A stretch of 64,000 nt of DNA from Tieghemiomyces parasiticus (GCA_027575765.1 JANBPT010000050.1:1-64000); one strand, 5' to 3'; positions 35,470 through 48,103 are shown, counted from the stretch's first letter. Translations and numbers: made by a program. The notes: a model not told the origin generated them from the letters alone.

Positions 35470-37412
35470 ATGTCCGTCCGGGCCTACGTACTAGTCACGT
35501 TCCTACTGACCCTACTCATTGTTCCTCGCGTCCTCGAGCTCCTCTATGAAACCGCGGTAGGTAAGTTTGACTCCGACTGGCCAGGAGCGGAGATGGGCGC
35601 TGTGGGTTAGCGGACCCGTTCTCTTCACCAGCCTAGACCCCATCCCTCCGACGGGGATCGGCCTGGGTTCGGTCTCCTCTTGGCCGACCTGGGTGGTCCC
35701 GCACCCACACCCCGGCTGGTGACTCAGTCGTCCCCCCGTCCGCAGCGGGAGACCGTGGGTCCCGAGCTAGAAGTGACCCGACCCGGTCCCACCTTCGGGG
35801 CCCGCTGAGAAGCATACCGTCACCTGCCGCTGTTACCGGCCGCCGACTCTCCTCTCCGCCCATCTCTATATCCCCGAAGAAGGCCACCCGCCTAATTCTC
35901 TCCGCTGGCACAGCTGATTGACTCACCATGCCCGCCCCACCCCTGACTGTGCTCTACGTACACCATACCTTACTGCTCGCGCTCCCTCCCTCTACCGGTC
36001 CCTCCCAATCTCACCGGCGGGTGACCGTCCTACGCTTTAATCCTTTGCGCCCTGCCTCCTCCCTCCTGCCTCACCTGTTCCATCGCCAAACATCTCTTAA
36101 TAACAAAGACCGATCGCTCCGGTCCAATTTCTATCCGGGCCCACCCGGGCCGGTCCCGACTGCCGGCTACTGGCAGCCCATCCAACCACAGGGCATCGCC
36201 GCCCGGCTATCATTTAAGCAGACCCGTCTGTTCCCGTACACCCATGACTCGTGGTTCTGGCAGTCGATCCACCTGTTGACGCTACTCTTCACCACTGGCC
36301 GGCTGCAATTTATCATCTGCCTCAATACTCTGCTGTGCATCCTAACCATCGTCGGCCGGGCCACCGAGTGTGTGTTCTTTGACCGTCTCCAGCCTCTCGA
36401 GTACCAGCATCTCTACGAACACATACTTAATTTTGTCCTCTTCAAGCTCTGCTTCATCACCGTGGTGGTCCAGCCTGAGTGGGAAGAGGCCGTGGTATGG
36501 TTCCTGCTCTACATTTTTTACGGCTTCATCAGCTTATTCAGCCTCCTGTGTCGCGACCGCCACGAACGGTTACTGGCAGCGGCCGAGTACCGCATTACCG
36601 ACCACCTCCGTATTGTCCTGCTCCTCCTCCTGATTTGCCTACTGGACTCGATGATTCTGATCACCTGTTTCCTGACCCTCAAGGACCTGTTCATCTTTTT
36701 GTCGTTCGAACCCTCCATCATTCTAATCGAGACGCTCCAGACCCTCATCCGCTACGTCGGTAATGCCCTCGAGATAACTGGGATCAGCGAAAGTGAGCTG
36801 TACTCGGACCTCCTGACATACATCGATTTCGGAGCCGACGTGCTTGTCATCTTGGTGTCTGTAAGCTACTACTTCCATATCCTGATGCTCCACGGCCTGT
36901 CGTTCAAACTCATTGTGTTTGTCCTGTTGCTCAATATCCGCAGCGGGGTGGTCAACCTCCGCGCCAAGATTCGGCGCTTCATGCGCCGCCGGGCGAGCGA
37001 ATACTCGCTGAACTATCGGCTGCAGGACGCGACGGCCGATGAACTTAAGGACAGCAACGCCATCTGTTGCGTCATTTGTCGCGAACCAATGCGGTCGGCC
37101 AAGAAGATGCCCTGTCGGCACTTGTTTCACAGGTAAGGGCTAGAGTGACTGGTAAAGTCTGGAGAATGAGCCAGTTAAAGAACCGACGGCGATACTTATC
37201 CGTCCTAACGTTATCTGACCCTCCCTCGGTTTTGTACTACTATTATGATTACCTCCTTCTCCTCCAGGGCCTGCTTGCGTTCTTGGATTCGCTACCATCC
37301 TTCCTGCCCGATCTGCCGCGTACCACTAAGTCAGACACCGTCGCCGCACACACCGTCTCCGTCATTAGCTTCGCGCCAGTCTCAATTCGCGCCAACCTCT
37401 GACAGCGGGTGA
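35470..37412 (+). CDS. gp78/AMFR-like multi-pass RING E3 ligase (ERAD)
   Basis: An ER membrane ubiquitin ligase of the gp78/AMFR-HRD1 group. The block from CLNTLLCILTIVG to LLCRDRHERL follows the gp78 membrane region closely, with at least five hydrophobic segments. The RING-H2 is CVIC...PCRHLFHRACLRSW...CPIC. Firm exons are (5' part)-37132 and 37268-37412, intron 135 nt, splitting the RING after FH. The 5' end is uncertain. An ATG at 35928 gives 449 aa but follows an in-frame TGA and starts with Pro/Ser-rich, intron-like sequence. The ATG at 35470 encodes a good first membrane segment (MSVRAYVLVTFLLTLLIVPR) followed by GTAAGT at 35561. Joining 35560 to 36109 gives 419 aa; 35556 to 36177 or 36192 gives 395 or 390 aa. 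The protein stops about 32 residues after the RING, with no CUE or p97-binding tail as in animal gp78. Confidence 0.82.
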
Positions 37413-37697
37413 CCCCTCCTGCCCGATTGGCATCCACCGACCCTATTGTCTAATGCTTTCATTGCTATCTATCTCAACATTCCATTTGTTATTGTGCTCC
37501 GCCTTTCTTTAATAATCTTGTAAGCTCCGGTAGCAAAAAGCACATCGTCATTAGATGGCGGAGTGGCCTTTACACAGAACATGGGGTTTTTCTTAATAGC
37601 AAACTGATGTGACGGGGCTCTGGGCGGATGTAAATGTGAGCAGTATGTGGTATAGAGTTTCGGGTTCCATCCGTAGATTTGGCTTGCTGAGGTGCGC

Positions 37698-38601
37698 TCA
37701 ATAGGTCTGTTCACGGTCTGCAATAGGAAATCGAAGAGGAAAATGTCAATGATAATAGAGTGACAAGAGTTAGACCTATCATTACAGCGACACAAATCCC
37801 ACCTGCTGGAAAGATTCCGACCTGTATCCTTACCATCACCATCATCGATGTCGTCGTCACCCTCTCCATTGTCAAAGTAGGTGTCCATGTAGTCATTCTC
37901 CTCTTCGTGTTCCTCGTCGTCCAGCTCCTCCTCCAGGCCCTCTTCATCGTCGCCCTCGCCCTTTTCGCCGTCCTGTACATGGGGAACGGTGGATCAATAA
38001 ACAGAAAAAGGTGGCATACATATAATGAAGTTAGTAGCTGGAAAGCGCCCAGAGTGGACCAATATGCCCTGGTCGAGATAACTTCGGCAGGATCCGATCT
38101 CGCCCACCAAACGCAGCGTCTGATACCTACCTTGTCGCCTTCTCCGTCCTCGCCGTCCAGGGCGTCCAAGGCATCCAGGTCCACGTTGGTCGTCCGCTTT
38201 CGAACGACGCCCAGGCCCTTTTTCGCTTGGGCCCGGTCCACGACGCCATGGAGTTCCGGCGGGAAAAACCCCGAATCCAAATTGGCCTGATGCAGCTTGC
38301 CCACCGTTGCCGCCGGGACAGTGTTATGAAAATACTTGTCTGAATACCGCTCGATTTCCTTGGGCGGGGGTGGCGGTACGAGGTAAAACGGAGTCTGCTG
38401 CAGCTCCTCCTTGTAGGCACGGAACAGATCGAGGGTCTCCCGTTCCTGAGATGTGGGCATTTGGCGCTGGGGAAGGTCGATACTAGGGAAGAGGTCACCG
38501 GGGTCCTTGAAGAGAGACGCGCCCATTTCGTTGTACAGGAGCGCCGCGCCCATGTTCTGGCCAGGGACGCCGCCCCGCCCCCGTCCCCGTCCGCGCGACA
38601 T
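37698..38601 (-). CDS. RPC31: RNA polymerase III subunit RPC31/RPC7, 209 aa
   Basis: Subunit of the Pol III RPC82/34/31 initiation subcomplex, needed for promoter opening. Exons: 38131-38601, 37834-37972 and a 20-nt last exon 37698-37717; introns 158 and 116 nt. Seen: Arg/Gly-rich start (MSRGRGRGRGG); a middle region with Pro-rich LVPPPPPKEIERYSDKY; a strongly acidic tail; and NDYMDTYFDNGEGDDD, like the human NDYIASYFEDG. The tiny exon adds DREQTY, which resembles the human end (DEATY) and supports the splice model. Without it the frame would run into unrelated sequence. Convergent with the gp78-like gene and divergent from the mitochondrial recycling factor gene. Confidence 0.88.
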
Positions 38602-39141
38602 GACCGATAGAAATAGAGGGGATGGTGTGGGTGACTAGAGTAAATGGGAGCGCGGGTTTCAGCTCAGTGGGTGCGGAAGATCGGAGTGACGGACTTGGGG
38701 GCTATGGAGGAGGTAATGGGGGGGCAAGAGTTTTGCCAGGAGCGGAGGACGCGTTAGAGACTGTCCGGCACTAGGGCGGGCGGTTGGTGGAGTTGAAGCA
38801 GGGCGATGAAACCGATGCGGCGTCGGAGGTATTCGGGCATATATCCCAAGTGGGCAGTTGGCAGAATCCCACCACAGGTCAGGGTCAACAGGAAGGGCGA
38901 TACAGCAGGGTTTTTTTTCCACAGCCAGCTGGACTCCGTCAGTGAAGGTCCGGCTGGCCAAGCCGAATCTCCGAGTGGCTCGCGGGCCACTGAGGTGCTA
39001 ATCCAATCCGAACTATTAGCCTGCAGGATGGGGGCCTTTCCACAGGGCGCAAGAACATTTGGAAATCCCCATTGCCAATCCCTGCTTTATATCACGCAGT
39101 CACCCTCTTCCATAATTTTACCACACCCACATTTCCTCGTC
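38602..39141. other. shared divergent promoter RPC31 / mitochondrial RRF
   Basis: 540 nt between the two start codons. Plus-strand frames across it reach the RRF frame but start upstream of the mitochondrial targeting sequence; I take them as leader. Confidence 0.55.
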
Positions 39142-40322
39142 ATGGTTCTAATTCGCCGTTGCATCGTTGCGCTCCACCCCCGCTCAGCCACCGCGTTGCT
39201 TGTCCGTACAGGGCTCTGGGCCTCGGCAACCCGGCCAGCGCTCGTTCCCCGCACCACTAGTTTTATCGCCCCGGTTCTACGGACTTACTCAAGCAAGAAA
39301 GGCGGCAAAAGCAAGAAAAGTTCCGCGGTCTTGGATAGTATGGTGGAAACTAGCCCCGCGGGATTTGACCTGTCCAAGGCGGAAGCACGCATGACCAAGA
39401 TTATTGACTATCTCAAGAGCGAGTTGAAGACCATGAGGCTCGGCCAGGCGACCCCGGCCCTGTTGGATTTGATCAAGGTGAATGTGAACAGTCGGATGGT
39501 TAACCTCACTGATATTGCCACTGTATCCGTCAAGGATCCCCAGACACTACTAGTCATTCCTGGCGAGGACGAGGTAAGTGACTGGACCGGCTGTAAGGGA
39601 GGAGGAGCTGGGGTGACCTCGTCGTCCATGTCATTTGGTGCAGCCGCATTCAATATTATCACTCTAATCTATACAACACCTTCACCTTCTGCCTCGACCC
39701 AACTACTCGTCTATCACAGTACAAAAAGGCCATTGAGAAGGCCATTCGGGAAGCTCAGTTGGGCCTTAACCCGGTAGCCCAGGACACTATTCTCAAAGTG
39801 CCCATCCCCAAGTAAGAGACCAGCACAGAACCTTATTGCCACCACGTAGCTAGCAACTGGCGGCTTTACTTTGCTTACCTCTCCACTCAGGATGCTAATC
39901 TACATATACCCTCCCTGCCACCACCATTACCCAGGCCCACCAAGGAACACCGTGAACGACTCCTTAAAAACGCAGCCAAACTGGTCGAGGACGTCAAGAC
40001 AAAGATACGCAATGCGCGCCAGGACGCGGTCAAGGATCTGAAGCGCGAGAGCAAAACGTCCAATTTGGGCAAGGACGAGCAGAGACAGCTCGAGAAACAA
40101 GTAAGTCAACAGCTAAAGGTGCTGCAGGCGACTTTACCTCATGTTAGTCATACAACAATGGTTCTGATCTACCAGGTCAGCTAATCTAGGTTTTCACCGA
40201 CCTGTGTTCCTATGGTGCACAAAATGCTACCCTGAGAATAGATCCAGGACGTCACGGACCGCTTTACCAAGGCCGCGGAAGCACTGCTTGCGGCCAAGAC
40301 AAACGAGGTCAACCGAAACTAG
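39142..40322 (+). CDS. RRF1: mitochondrial ribosome recycling factor, 256 aa
   Basis: Splits mitochondrial ribosomes after termination, together with EF-G2 type factors. Exons: 39142-39573, 39720-39811, 39935-40100, 40242-40322; introns 146, 123 and 141 nt with GTAAGT/GTAAGA donors. The first about 55 residues are Arg/Ser/Ala-rich without acids (MVLIRRCIVALHPR...), a typical mitochondrial presequence. Then comes the RRF fold: MTKIIDYLKSELKTMRLGQATPALLD, VNLTDIATVSVKDPQTLLV, AIEKAIREAQLGLNP, PIPKPTKEHRERLLKNAAKL, RQDAVKDLKRE, and a last helix ending NEVNRN. All core segments are present in order. Confidence 0.94.
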
Positions 40323-42725
40323 CCTATCGAATGCCATCGTCCATTCATCGAGACTTTGGGAGTTAGCGGTGCGTATTTAGGCCATGTTGACTCGCTTACG
40401 ATATCCATTCGTCGGTTGGAAACTGGTGATCGATTGTACCTGTAGCATTACAATTGGAAAAGGATGTCAGCAAGTTCACTGGCGTTTCACTAGCTGCCCC
40501 AACCTGGTTGTTATGGGAAGTTACTGTAGGGGTCTTAAAACCATTCCTTTCTGTTTCCCTTAAAGGCGTGAAATTGACCATCGCTCGGCACTTGGCCGAC
40601 CCTATATTTTAACAGGCATCCATGACTTGGAAGGGTCAATTTTTTTAAAAAAGCAACAACAATGAATATGGATATATGAATCGTTGCAGTGGAAAGGATT
40701 ACTTAGATGCCAGGCTTACCCAAACGATATCTCTAAGCGGTTGCTCAACTGCATAGGATGAGGGTGCTTGGGCGGGATGAACACTAGTGGTTGGCTTTGG
40801 GCAGGTCAGCTGCCCTTTCCTTTCCTCAGTCCGCTGCCCACTTTGTGCTACCGTTTCAAGGTGGCGACATGTGGTGTCGCGCACCGTTGCACCAGGCCAT
40901 CATCCTCGATCTAACCCATATGGGGTTTGCGATGTGGTCCCATTTTTTTTGGCGTGCTTGCCAGCTTAAAGGCTCCGTCCCACTTTTTGGACGTTTCACT
41001 CAAGTTTTCTGATGGGCCTTTATTACAATTTTATCGCCAACTGCCTGCGGCATGTATAATGCAAAACAGTGCGCCATTGGCCTGTCGGGTAAATCCTGTT
41101 GCCACTTATGCGACCCCTAAGGTTTCCCCTCCCCTTCAGCTTAACGCTCTAAAGTCGCCACAGTGGTAAGGAAATTACCATGCATGTCCACTTGGGTTTT
41201 ATTGTGTGTGGCTTCTTGTTTGGGCTAGAGTGTCTGCCTCGACAGCCAGGCGACCCTTTCTCACTTTCCGACTGTAGCGGTTCCCAACGTGACAAGATAA
41301 GCAGCCCGAGGGTGGAGATTGTACAGAGGTCAGAAATATACTGACCTAGAAGCGCCCCAGGTGGGCTGGGAAACGTACTGTTCAAGTGAAATGTAGATCT
41401 GTTGCCCCTACTCTGCTAACGGATCGTCATTCGATTCAAGCCCCGTTGGAAGTCGGCTTGAACAGTCTGACCGCGACTGCCCTCCTCCATCCGAGCCTGC
41501 ATCGAGTGTAATGCATCTCAGTATGCCAGTGTACAGCATCATCCAAGTATTTGTCTACTGTAAATATGTTTGTATTTAGCGATCGACCCTATTACCCTAC
41601 CGCATCTTTAGGATTTAAACTATGACCCGGGGTTCCAGATATCTCCCCTATTATGCATTATCATCCCCATATTTCAATATCACTCTTCTCAATATTCCCT
41701 TCGGGGCCTCTATATTTGTCGCCTTAATGCGGGTACTTTGACGTACCCTTGCACCCTCGCCCCACCCCTTACGTTTCCTGGTTCTCGCCCACTTGATTAT
41801 ACGCTCCTGTGGAACTTATAGTACTCATTGCTTGAAGCCTTACGTTCATACCCATCAAGGCCTTTGCCCCCGTCAGATACGGAACAGTACATTTCGATAA
41901 TAGAGCCTGTTGCAGACCGCGTATTTTAAATAATAATAATGATGATGCTCAAGTCTAACGACAGTGAATACCCCTTGAGGATTCCAATGATTGACATTTT
42001 CTCCGGGTCGGGACGGACCTGCTGCTCAAATGGGGAGTAAGGTGCCTGGAAGCACCGTTCCTCGTCTGTCGCACGCATTGTCTTTCTGGGGGGAGAGGCC
42101 GGCCCGTCATCATCCTAACCCGTTTCACGACAGACCCCGTGCATAGTCACCTGGTCAGCGAAAGAGGCAAAGTTGAAAAGTATGCAGGCCGCCGCCTCCC
42201 CTCGTCTACTTCCCCAGCCGTTCGTTACATCGCCCGCCCTCTCTTTCCGTTCTATGGGTTTGTGTAGCCTTGCTTACCCCCTTGTTGTTTTATCTTCCGC
42301 TTCCTTCTGCCCGTTGTTTTTTATCACTCTGCTCCTCTCATGGTCCGGTCTCGCTATCGCCTGTTGGTTATTTAAGCCGATCCGCTCGCTGACCCAGCCG
42401 TCTGTTCCATGCACCATTTTGATTTTTTTTTATCAATCCCCACGCCTTTCTATCGAGCTCGCACCCACATGCCTCGACCCCAGTTCGATATACAGACCTT
42501 TCTCATCAACCCGCCCAGCAAACCTTGAAGCCAAGTCGGGGCCTGTCCACAGCTGTAAACTCGCTTCCATAGCAACCAGCTTCCTTCGTTTACTTGGTTT
42601 GCGGCTTGTACCTCGTGGCCCGACCAACGGTCGCTGGATAACTCGCCTATGCCACGTCCGTTATACGATCGCTACTTTTCAGGCATAGCCTTATCCCTGC
42701 CGTTCCCCCCTCTCCCCTCCTCACC
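40323..42725. other. 2.4-kb spacer between RRF1 and the TLC gene
   Basis: Holds an ATT/ATG-type microsatellite (about 41927-41947) and a CT-rich plus-strand stretch from about 42.18 kb that probably is promoter and leader of the TLC gene. A 168-codon frame at 42182-42688 lies in that CT-rich leader; I do not believe it is coding. No RNA gene or element seen. Confidence 0.5.
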
Positions 42726-43926
42726 ATGGAAGTTCACATCCGGAACTTCACCAGAGCTATCGGGGCCCCCAAATTGGCGGACCACTGGGCGGTCTTTTTG
42801 AGCTCCACAGTCTTCTGGTTCCTACTTTACGAGGCTTCTAAGGTGGTTTTCCCGCGCATCTTCCGCCAATCGTTCGCTCGGTTTAACAAGGTCCAGTGTA
42901 TCAATTGGCACAGCCGAGTAGTCTCCCTGGTGCACGCCGTAATGGTCACAGCCATGTGCATTCCGTGGCTAGGACATCCTGACCTAACTGGTGACCCTAT
43001 TACGGTGTACTCACATGATGCGGCGCGCCTGTGGGCTATCATAGGCGGGTAAGTGCTTGTTTACGCTGCCTTCTTCAGCAGTACACAATATCTCAGTGTA
43101 GGTTGTGCAGACCGGCCTACCTTCACTAACATTGACTACTGATACTGTTCCGCCTTGATATCAAACCATCTACGCTCCCTAGCTATTTTGTCTGGGATGT
43201 CTATATCAACGCTCGCTACATCAAGATCTGGGGGCCCCCGTTCCTAATGCACGGCTGTGTCGGCCTCTTTTTCTGCATCATGGTATTTGTAAGTCATTCC
43301 CATTAGGTGCTAGCGGGCGTGGGTGCCGTTAGAGACTACCACCTTGCGTACCGCAGTACCTCTCAGAACCTGCACTGGCTAAAACATGGAACCCGTACGG
43401 TTGCCCAACCTCGCTCTACCCCCTACCTACAGCGTCCAATCATGAATCCGTACGGGCCTTACTTGGTTCTCAATGAACTCAGCACACCATTCCTTAACAT
43501 GCACTGGTTCATGGATAAGGTGGGCATGGCAGGCAGTAACCTACAGCTAATCAACGGGGTTCTCCTGCTGGTCACATTCTTCTTCTGCCGTCTCTCTTAC
43601 GGCATGTACTGGTACATCAGACTGTATGGTAGGTAATCGATAATTTCCGTTCCATCCCCTCATCGGTCCTACCTTTTTAAGTTGATTAGTACGGAGAAAT
43701 TCTAACCCTGGCCTATTCCCTCTTCTACCGTATTCGGGCCTACTTTATGACATCCACAGCGGACATCTATGCAAACTTCGACCGCATACCGATGGCACTG
43801 TCCATTCCCTTAGCCATTTCACTCATGGTCCTCAACTGCCTTAATGTCATTTGGTTCTACAAGATGATTCATTCCGTTAAGAGTCGATTCACGCCGCAGG
43901 TGGCTCCGAAGGCTAAGACCACATAA
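42726..43926 (+). CDS. TLC-domain multi-pass membrane protein, 263 aa
   Basis: TLC (TRAM-LAG1-CLN8) domain protein closest in pattern to TLCD4/TMEM56. These are ER or Golgi membrane proteins proposed to handle lipids, distinct from ceramide synthases. Exons: 42726-43048, 43183-43288, 43433-43628, 43760-43926; introns 134, 144 and 131 nt. Seen: NWHSRVVSLVHAVMV (TLC entry), the short exon SYF-like YFVWDVYINARY, MHGCVGLFFCIMVF, NELSTPFLNMHWFMDK, and a final membrane helix NCLNVIWFYKMI. It ends with a basic tail PKAKTT. The last junction was chosen because a CTAAC branch site at about 43712 precedes CACAG at 43755-43759 and phase fits. An earlier TAG at 43687-43689 would put the exon out of phase with the donor. 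It lacks the ceramide synthase LAG1 catalytic HH motif. Confidence 0.85.
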
Positions 43927-44492
43927 TTAAGACTTTTTCGTTCCCTTAGATTTCAACTTGCGTTTAGAATATTGTCTTTAGATTATCAAGGATGCACCAT
44001 AGCTTACGACTAGTAAATCATATCTGTTAAGTTAGAGTGCTGCAAAGTAGCTACTGGTTCAGTATATGGAATCGATGTGGTCACTCATACCCGCCAGCCT
44101 CGATTTATGAACACACGCAACCCTCTGCTGAAGTTTCGATGGTGGTGTTATTACTAAAGGGCTAAACTGCCGGGTTGTGACAGGTGGACTGAGCCGCGTA
44201 CATAACCCAACGTCAATAGGTTAGAGTTACCCTCCTCCCACCCCCCTCGCCTACGCCCGCTGTGCTCTGGAACCGACGTGCATGTCCAGCTCATTTTGGA
44301 GCACATACTACGGTAGAAGCCAATGGGAAGGCATGCTAATCGGAGGTTCGACTCCGCAACGTACGAGCATTCTACCCACTTCTCTAGGTTCCCGCACTCT
44401 TGCCCTCCTTGGGCCACCTTCCCCCTACTGCACCAATAGCTCGGCCCACTCGTGAGCCCATCCCCAACTCTCATTTACCCTTTTCCAACGCC
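43927..44492. other. spacer and promoter before the VPS39-like gene
   Basis: About 570 nt. A tRNA-like GGTTCGACTCC string at about 44345 does not fold into a full cloverleaf. The open frame of the downstream gene extends back to 44400 but only from a TTG codon. Confidence 0.5.
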
Positions 44493-47400
44493 ATGTCATT
44501 CCAGCCATTCCATTTGCAACCTCTCTTCGAAACTGCGGTGGCGGATGGACGACCACCTACCGGGGGCCACAGCCGTGGCTCGTCGGCCACATCGCAGCCG
44601 GGGTCACCTCATCTCGGAGGCCTGAGCGCCGCCGCTTTGGGAGAAGGCCGGGCCGCGTCGCTATCGTCTTCGCCCCCGGTATCCTCGTCGCCAGGGAAAC
44701 GAGCCTCCCGACTGCTTAGTGAAGTGGCGGCACGTACGTCATTTCGTCGGCATTCAGCGGCAGGGAGTCAGGACAACCAACCCAACCCACCCGATCGTGC
44801 TTTGCCGTACCGGTTGACCTGCGCTGAATGGTGGCAAAATAACCTATTCGTCGGAACGGACCACGGCCAGGTACGGCATTATTATTGGTTGGCCGACGTC
44901 CCGCTAGACACGGACGAACCGGCCGTACCGTCGTCATTGTCATCGCCCCCACCGCCTCCACCAAAGCCGGCCACCGCCACCCCGCCGTCATTCATCCAGA
45001 CCCTCGCCGTCGGTAACGGGGGCCGCGCCCGGATAGAGACGGTCCGCGTGGTGGCTGAGTTCCGTACCCTGATTGTGTTTAGCGAGGCTACCCTCTGGTT
45101 CTATTCCCTGCCGGATCTCACCCCGCTCGCCCCGCCACCGTTCACACCGATCCGCGGGGTCCTCAGTTTTGCCGTCAACAGCGCGCCACGGGAGGAATCA
45201 CCCGCCAACGTGGTCGTTCCTGTCGTGCTCTACGTTGCCCGACGACGTACTATCCAAGTAGTTCATCTCAGTCGCCACGGGCTGCAGGTTGTCCAGGAGG
45301 TCCCGTTCCCGTCGGGGGCCGTTCGGCTCGGTGCGTGGAATGAACAAGTCTGCTTGGCCGACCCGCATAACTACGGCCTGCTCAACCTGCGGTTACCCCG
45401 CCCCCCTGTGGGCCTGGTCCCAACCAACCTAACTGAACAGTCTGGTCGCACCCCACACATCGTGCCCATTAAGCCTGATGAATTCTTCATCGTCACCGCG
45501 TCGGGGGTCGACGGCACCGCCCTGGGTATGTTTGTCAATACCGACGGGGACGCCGTGCGCGGGACCCTGTCCCTCGACAGCTATCCGCTTGCGGTGGGCT
45601 ACCGCTACCCTTATCTCTTGATCCTTGGCTGCCCCGATCTCGTGACCGTGTATGACATTACCGACCAGCGCCCCGTCCAGACGTTACGATTCCCCACCGG
45701 TTCCCAGGTCGTCGAGCTATGCCCAGTATCCCACATGCGACTGGTACCGCCGCACCATCTCCACGCAGTCTCGCCAGAGTACCGTATCCCGGCCAATTTC
45801 CTGCCAGTGGGTCGGCAGGCAGTGTTCAGTATTGCCTTGCAGCCCCTACCGTCCCAGGTGAATACTCTCCTCGCCGATTTTCAGCACGCCAACGAGGCCG
45901 TGGGCCGTGCGGAGTCCGCCGTCCGCACCCACTATCGATCCCCGCTGCGCTACGCTGAGCTGGCCCTGGTCCAGCAGCGGGCGGGGCTCCTCAATTTCGG
46001 CGCGGCCCGGTTCGACGACGCCTTGAGCCTCTTTAAGCGCGGATGTCTCCCACCGGCCCTCCTAGTCACTCTGTATCCGGACCATTATCAGGCCCTTGGA
46101 AATTATCCTTACACACCCGTACCGGGCCTAATGACTACCCTCCACCAGATTGGCACAGTTGACCGCATAATACAGGCGCAGGTCCCCATCGACACGGCCG
46201 AGCCCGAAGCAGCCCGGACCGGATACCAAACCGCTGCCGAAGACACCCTCATCCGATACCTCCAGTTCGCTAAGGAGTCTGCCCGGAATGCCTCCGCGGC
46301 CACGTCGATAGCTGCCACCACCACACCACCGGCGCCTCGGTGGGATCCACTCGATCAGCGTGTCATCAACACCTTGCTACTACAGTATTACCTCGAGGAA
46401 GGCTCGGATAAGATCTACAACATCCTACGTGACGGCGGAGTCGACTGCGCCCTCGATGTGGCTGAGCCCTTACTACAACGGCACCACAAGCGGTATGCCC
46501 TAGTCCTCCTGTACCGTGCTCACGACCGGCCGGCGGAGGCTCTCGCAACCTACCAGACGATGGTGGAGGACGTGGACGGTGGCAATGACCAATTGGTAGA
46601 ACCCCGATTCGGCGGCGTAAAGGAAATGTTCGATTACCTCGTTACTTTGAAGCGCGCCGATTTGGCGTGGCGGTTTGCACCTCCAATTCTGCAACGGTCG
46701 GAAATCATGGGCGCACAGGTAAGTCGAGAGGCTCAGATGGCCTATGATAATTGCATCAAAGGAGGCCCCCGTTAGGTCAACTCTGGGTGACTCGGATCTG
46801 TCCAACTTTGCCATATTCCGAAATTCGTTTATTCCTAACTACACCGCCATTGTCCTGCCACGCCCCTCCCACCCACCCGTGCTGGTCTTATTGCAGCTCT
46901 TCATCGCTGTGGCTGATACTGGACCTAGCGATCCGGATGAGGTGGACCGCATTTTGGCCAAACTACTTACAGCTGGTCCGAGTGGGGCAGCTATATACCT
47001 GGAACATAAGGTCCGTCACGACCCACTTCTTGGCGCTACATACCATGACCAGGTCATTGAGCTGTTGGTTGAACAGATACGTGCGCGGTTGGCCCGGGAT
47101 GGCCAAACCCCGTCAGCTAGTTTTGGACCCCTGCTCCGCGACTACCACCAAGCCTGGGTCCGATCCGGCGGCCTGACGTTCGGCGAGTTTCTTCAGACAC
47201 AGACCTACGCCCCGCTCGCCCGCATACGCTCCCAGCTACTTGATTTCCTACAATGGTCCGACCGCTACGACCTGGAATTGGCTCTGGAGCGATTGGAGCA
47301 AGTCGGGTCTTCTGATACGATCGATGGACCTGACAGCGACAATGAGGCTGACCATGGCGAAGACGGAAGCCTCGATTCCGAAATAGCGATCGTTCTGGGA

Positions 47401-48103
47401 AAGCGCGGGGACCATGACCGGACGCTTCGTACACTGGTGCAACGCGTTCAAGACTACACGGCAGCCGAACTGTATTGCCAGGCCATTGCCGACCCAGACG
47501 AAAGGGCCGGCTATTTCCTGTCCCTTCTCCGCTATTACCTCGAACTCGAGCGCCGTGACGAGGACACGGCGGCCGTGGTGGTCAACAACCTCATCACCCG
47601 TTACGGCGCCTCCCTCGACACCCTTGAGGTTCTCACGTTGCTCCCGCCGACCTGGTCCATGGAGTCCCTCGAACCGTTCTTGAAAAGTGCCCTCCAGCGG
47701 CTGACGCACCAACGACGGAACCAGCAGATCGTCAAAGGCCTAGTCGTCAGTCAGAACCGAACGGTAGGTGCCTTTGATATGCCTCACGTGTCTTTCCGGC
47801 CCAATATCGACATGGTCGACCGTTGGTAGATTGGGGCCCAGGACCCTAAAATCATTATGTCGTCGCTGCGCTGATCATTTGACCTCTCCCCTCTCCCATC
47901 TTCCCGGTCTCTCTTTACACCCATCACTTGCCTTACAGACTAAGAAGCAACTCCTAGACGCCCGCGATGCCGTCGCCCCCTACGTTTCCCTAACTACCTT
48001 GAGCAAGTGTCACCATTGCCACCGGGAGGTCGATCCCCAGTCGTTTGTGTTTCTACCGGACACTAGGCGGGTCTACCACCCTACCTGCTATATCCCTTCA
48101 TGA
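44493..48103 (+). CDS. VPS39: VPS39/VAM6 (TGFBRAP1 family) vacuolar tethering protein, 1085 aa
   Basis: Family members are HOPS/CORVET tethering subunits that bind Rab GTPases and promote vacuole and endosome fusion. Exons: 44493-46718, 46897-47763, 47939-48103; introns 178 nt (with CTAAC branch site, TTGCAG acceptor) and 175 nt. Layout: about 90 residues of Ser/Pro-rich N-terminus; CNH/beta-propeller from LTCAEWWQNNLFVGTDHG; VPS39 domain 1 around NFGAARFDDALSLFKRG...TLYPDHYQALGNYPY; helical clathrin-repeat region; VPS39 domain 2 in the last exons; and a C-terminal C4/C3H-type zinc motif (CHHCHREVD...YHPTC), as in Vps39. The first intron removes sequence that is also open in one frame, so an unspliced reading would add spurious residues. 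VPS39 versus VPS3/TGFBRAP1 cannot be settled by eye; the length favours VPS39. Confidence 0.88.

Noticed and set aside
42182..42688. 168-codon frame just upstream of the TLC gene
   Set aside because: Lies in CT-rich sequence typical of a fungal promoter/leader; hydrophobic, Ser/Pro/Leu-rich product follows from base composition.
44300..44370. tRNA-like T-loop string GGTTCGACTCC
   Set aside because: T-stem pairs fail at two of five positions and no D or anticodon arm could be matched.
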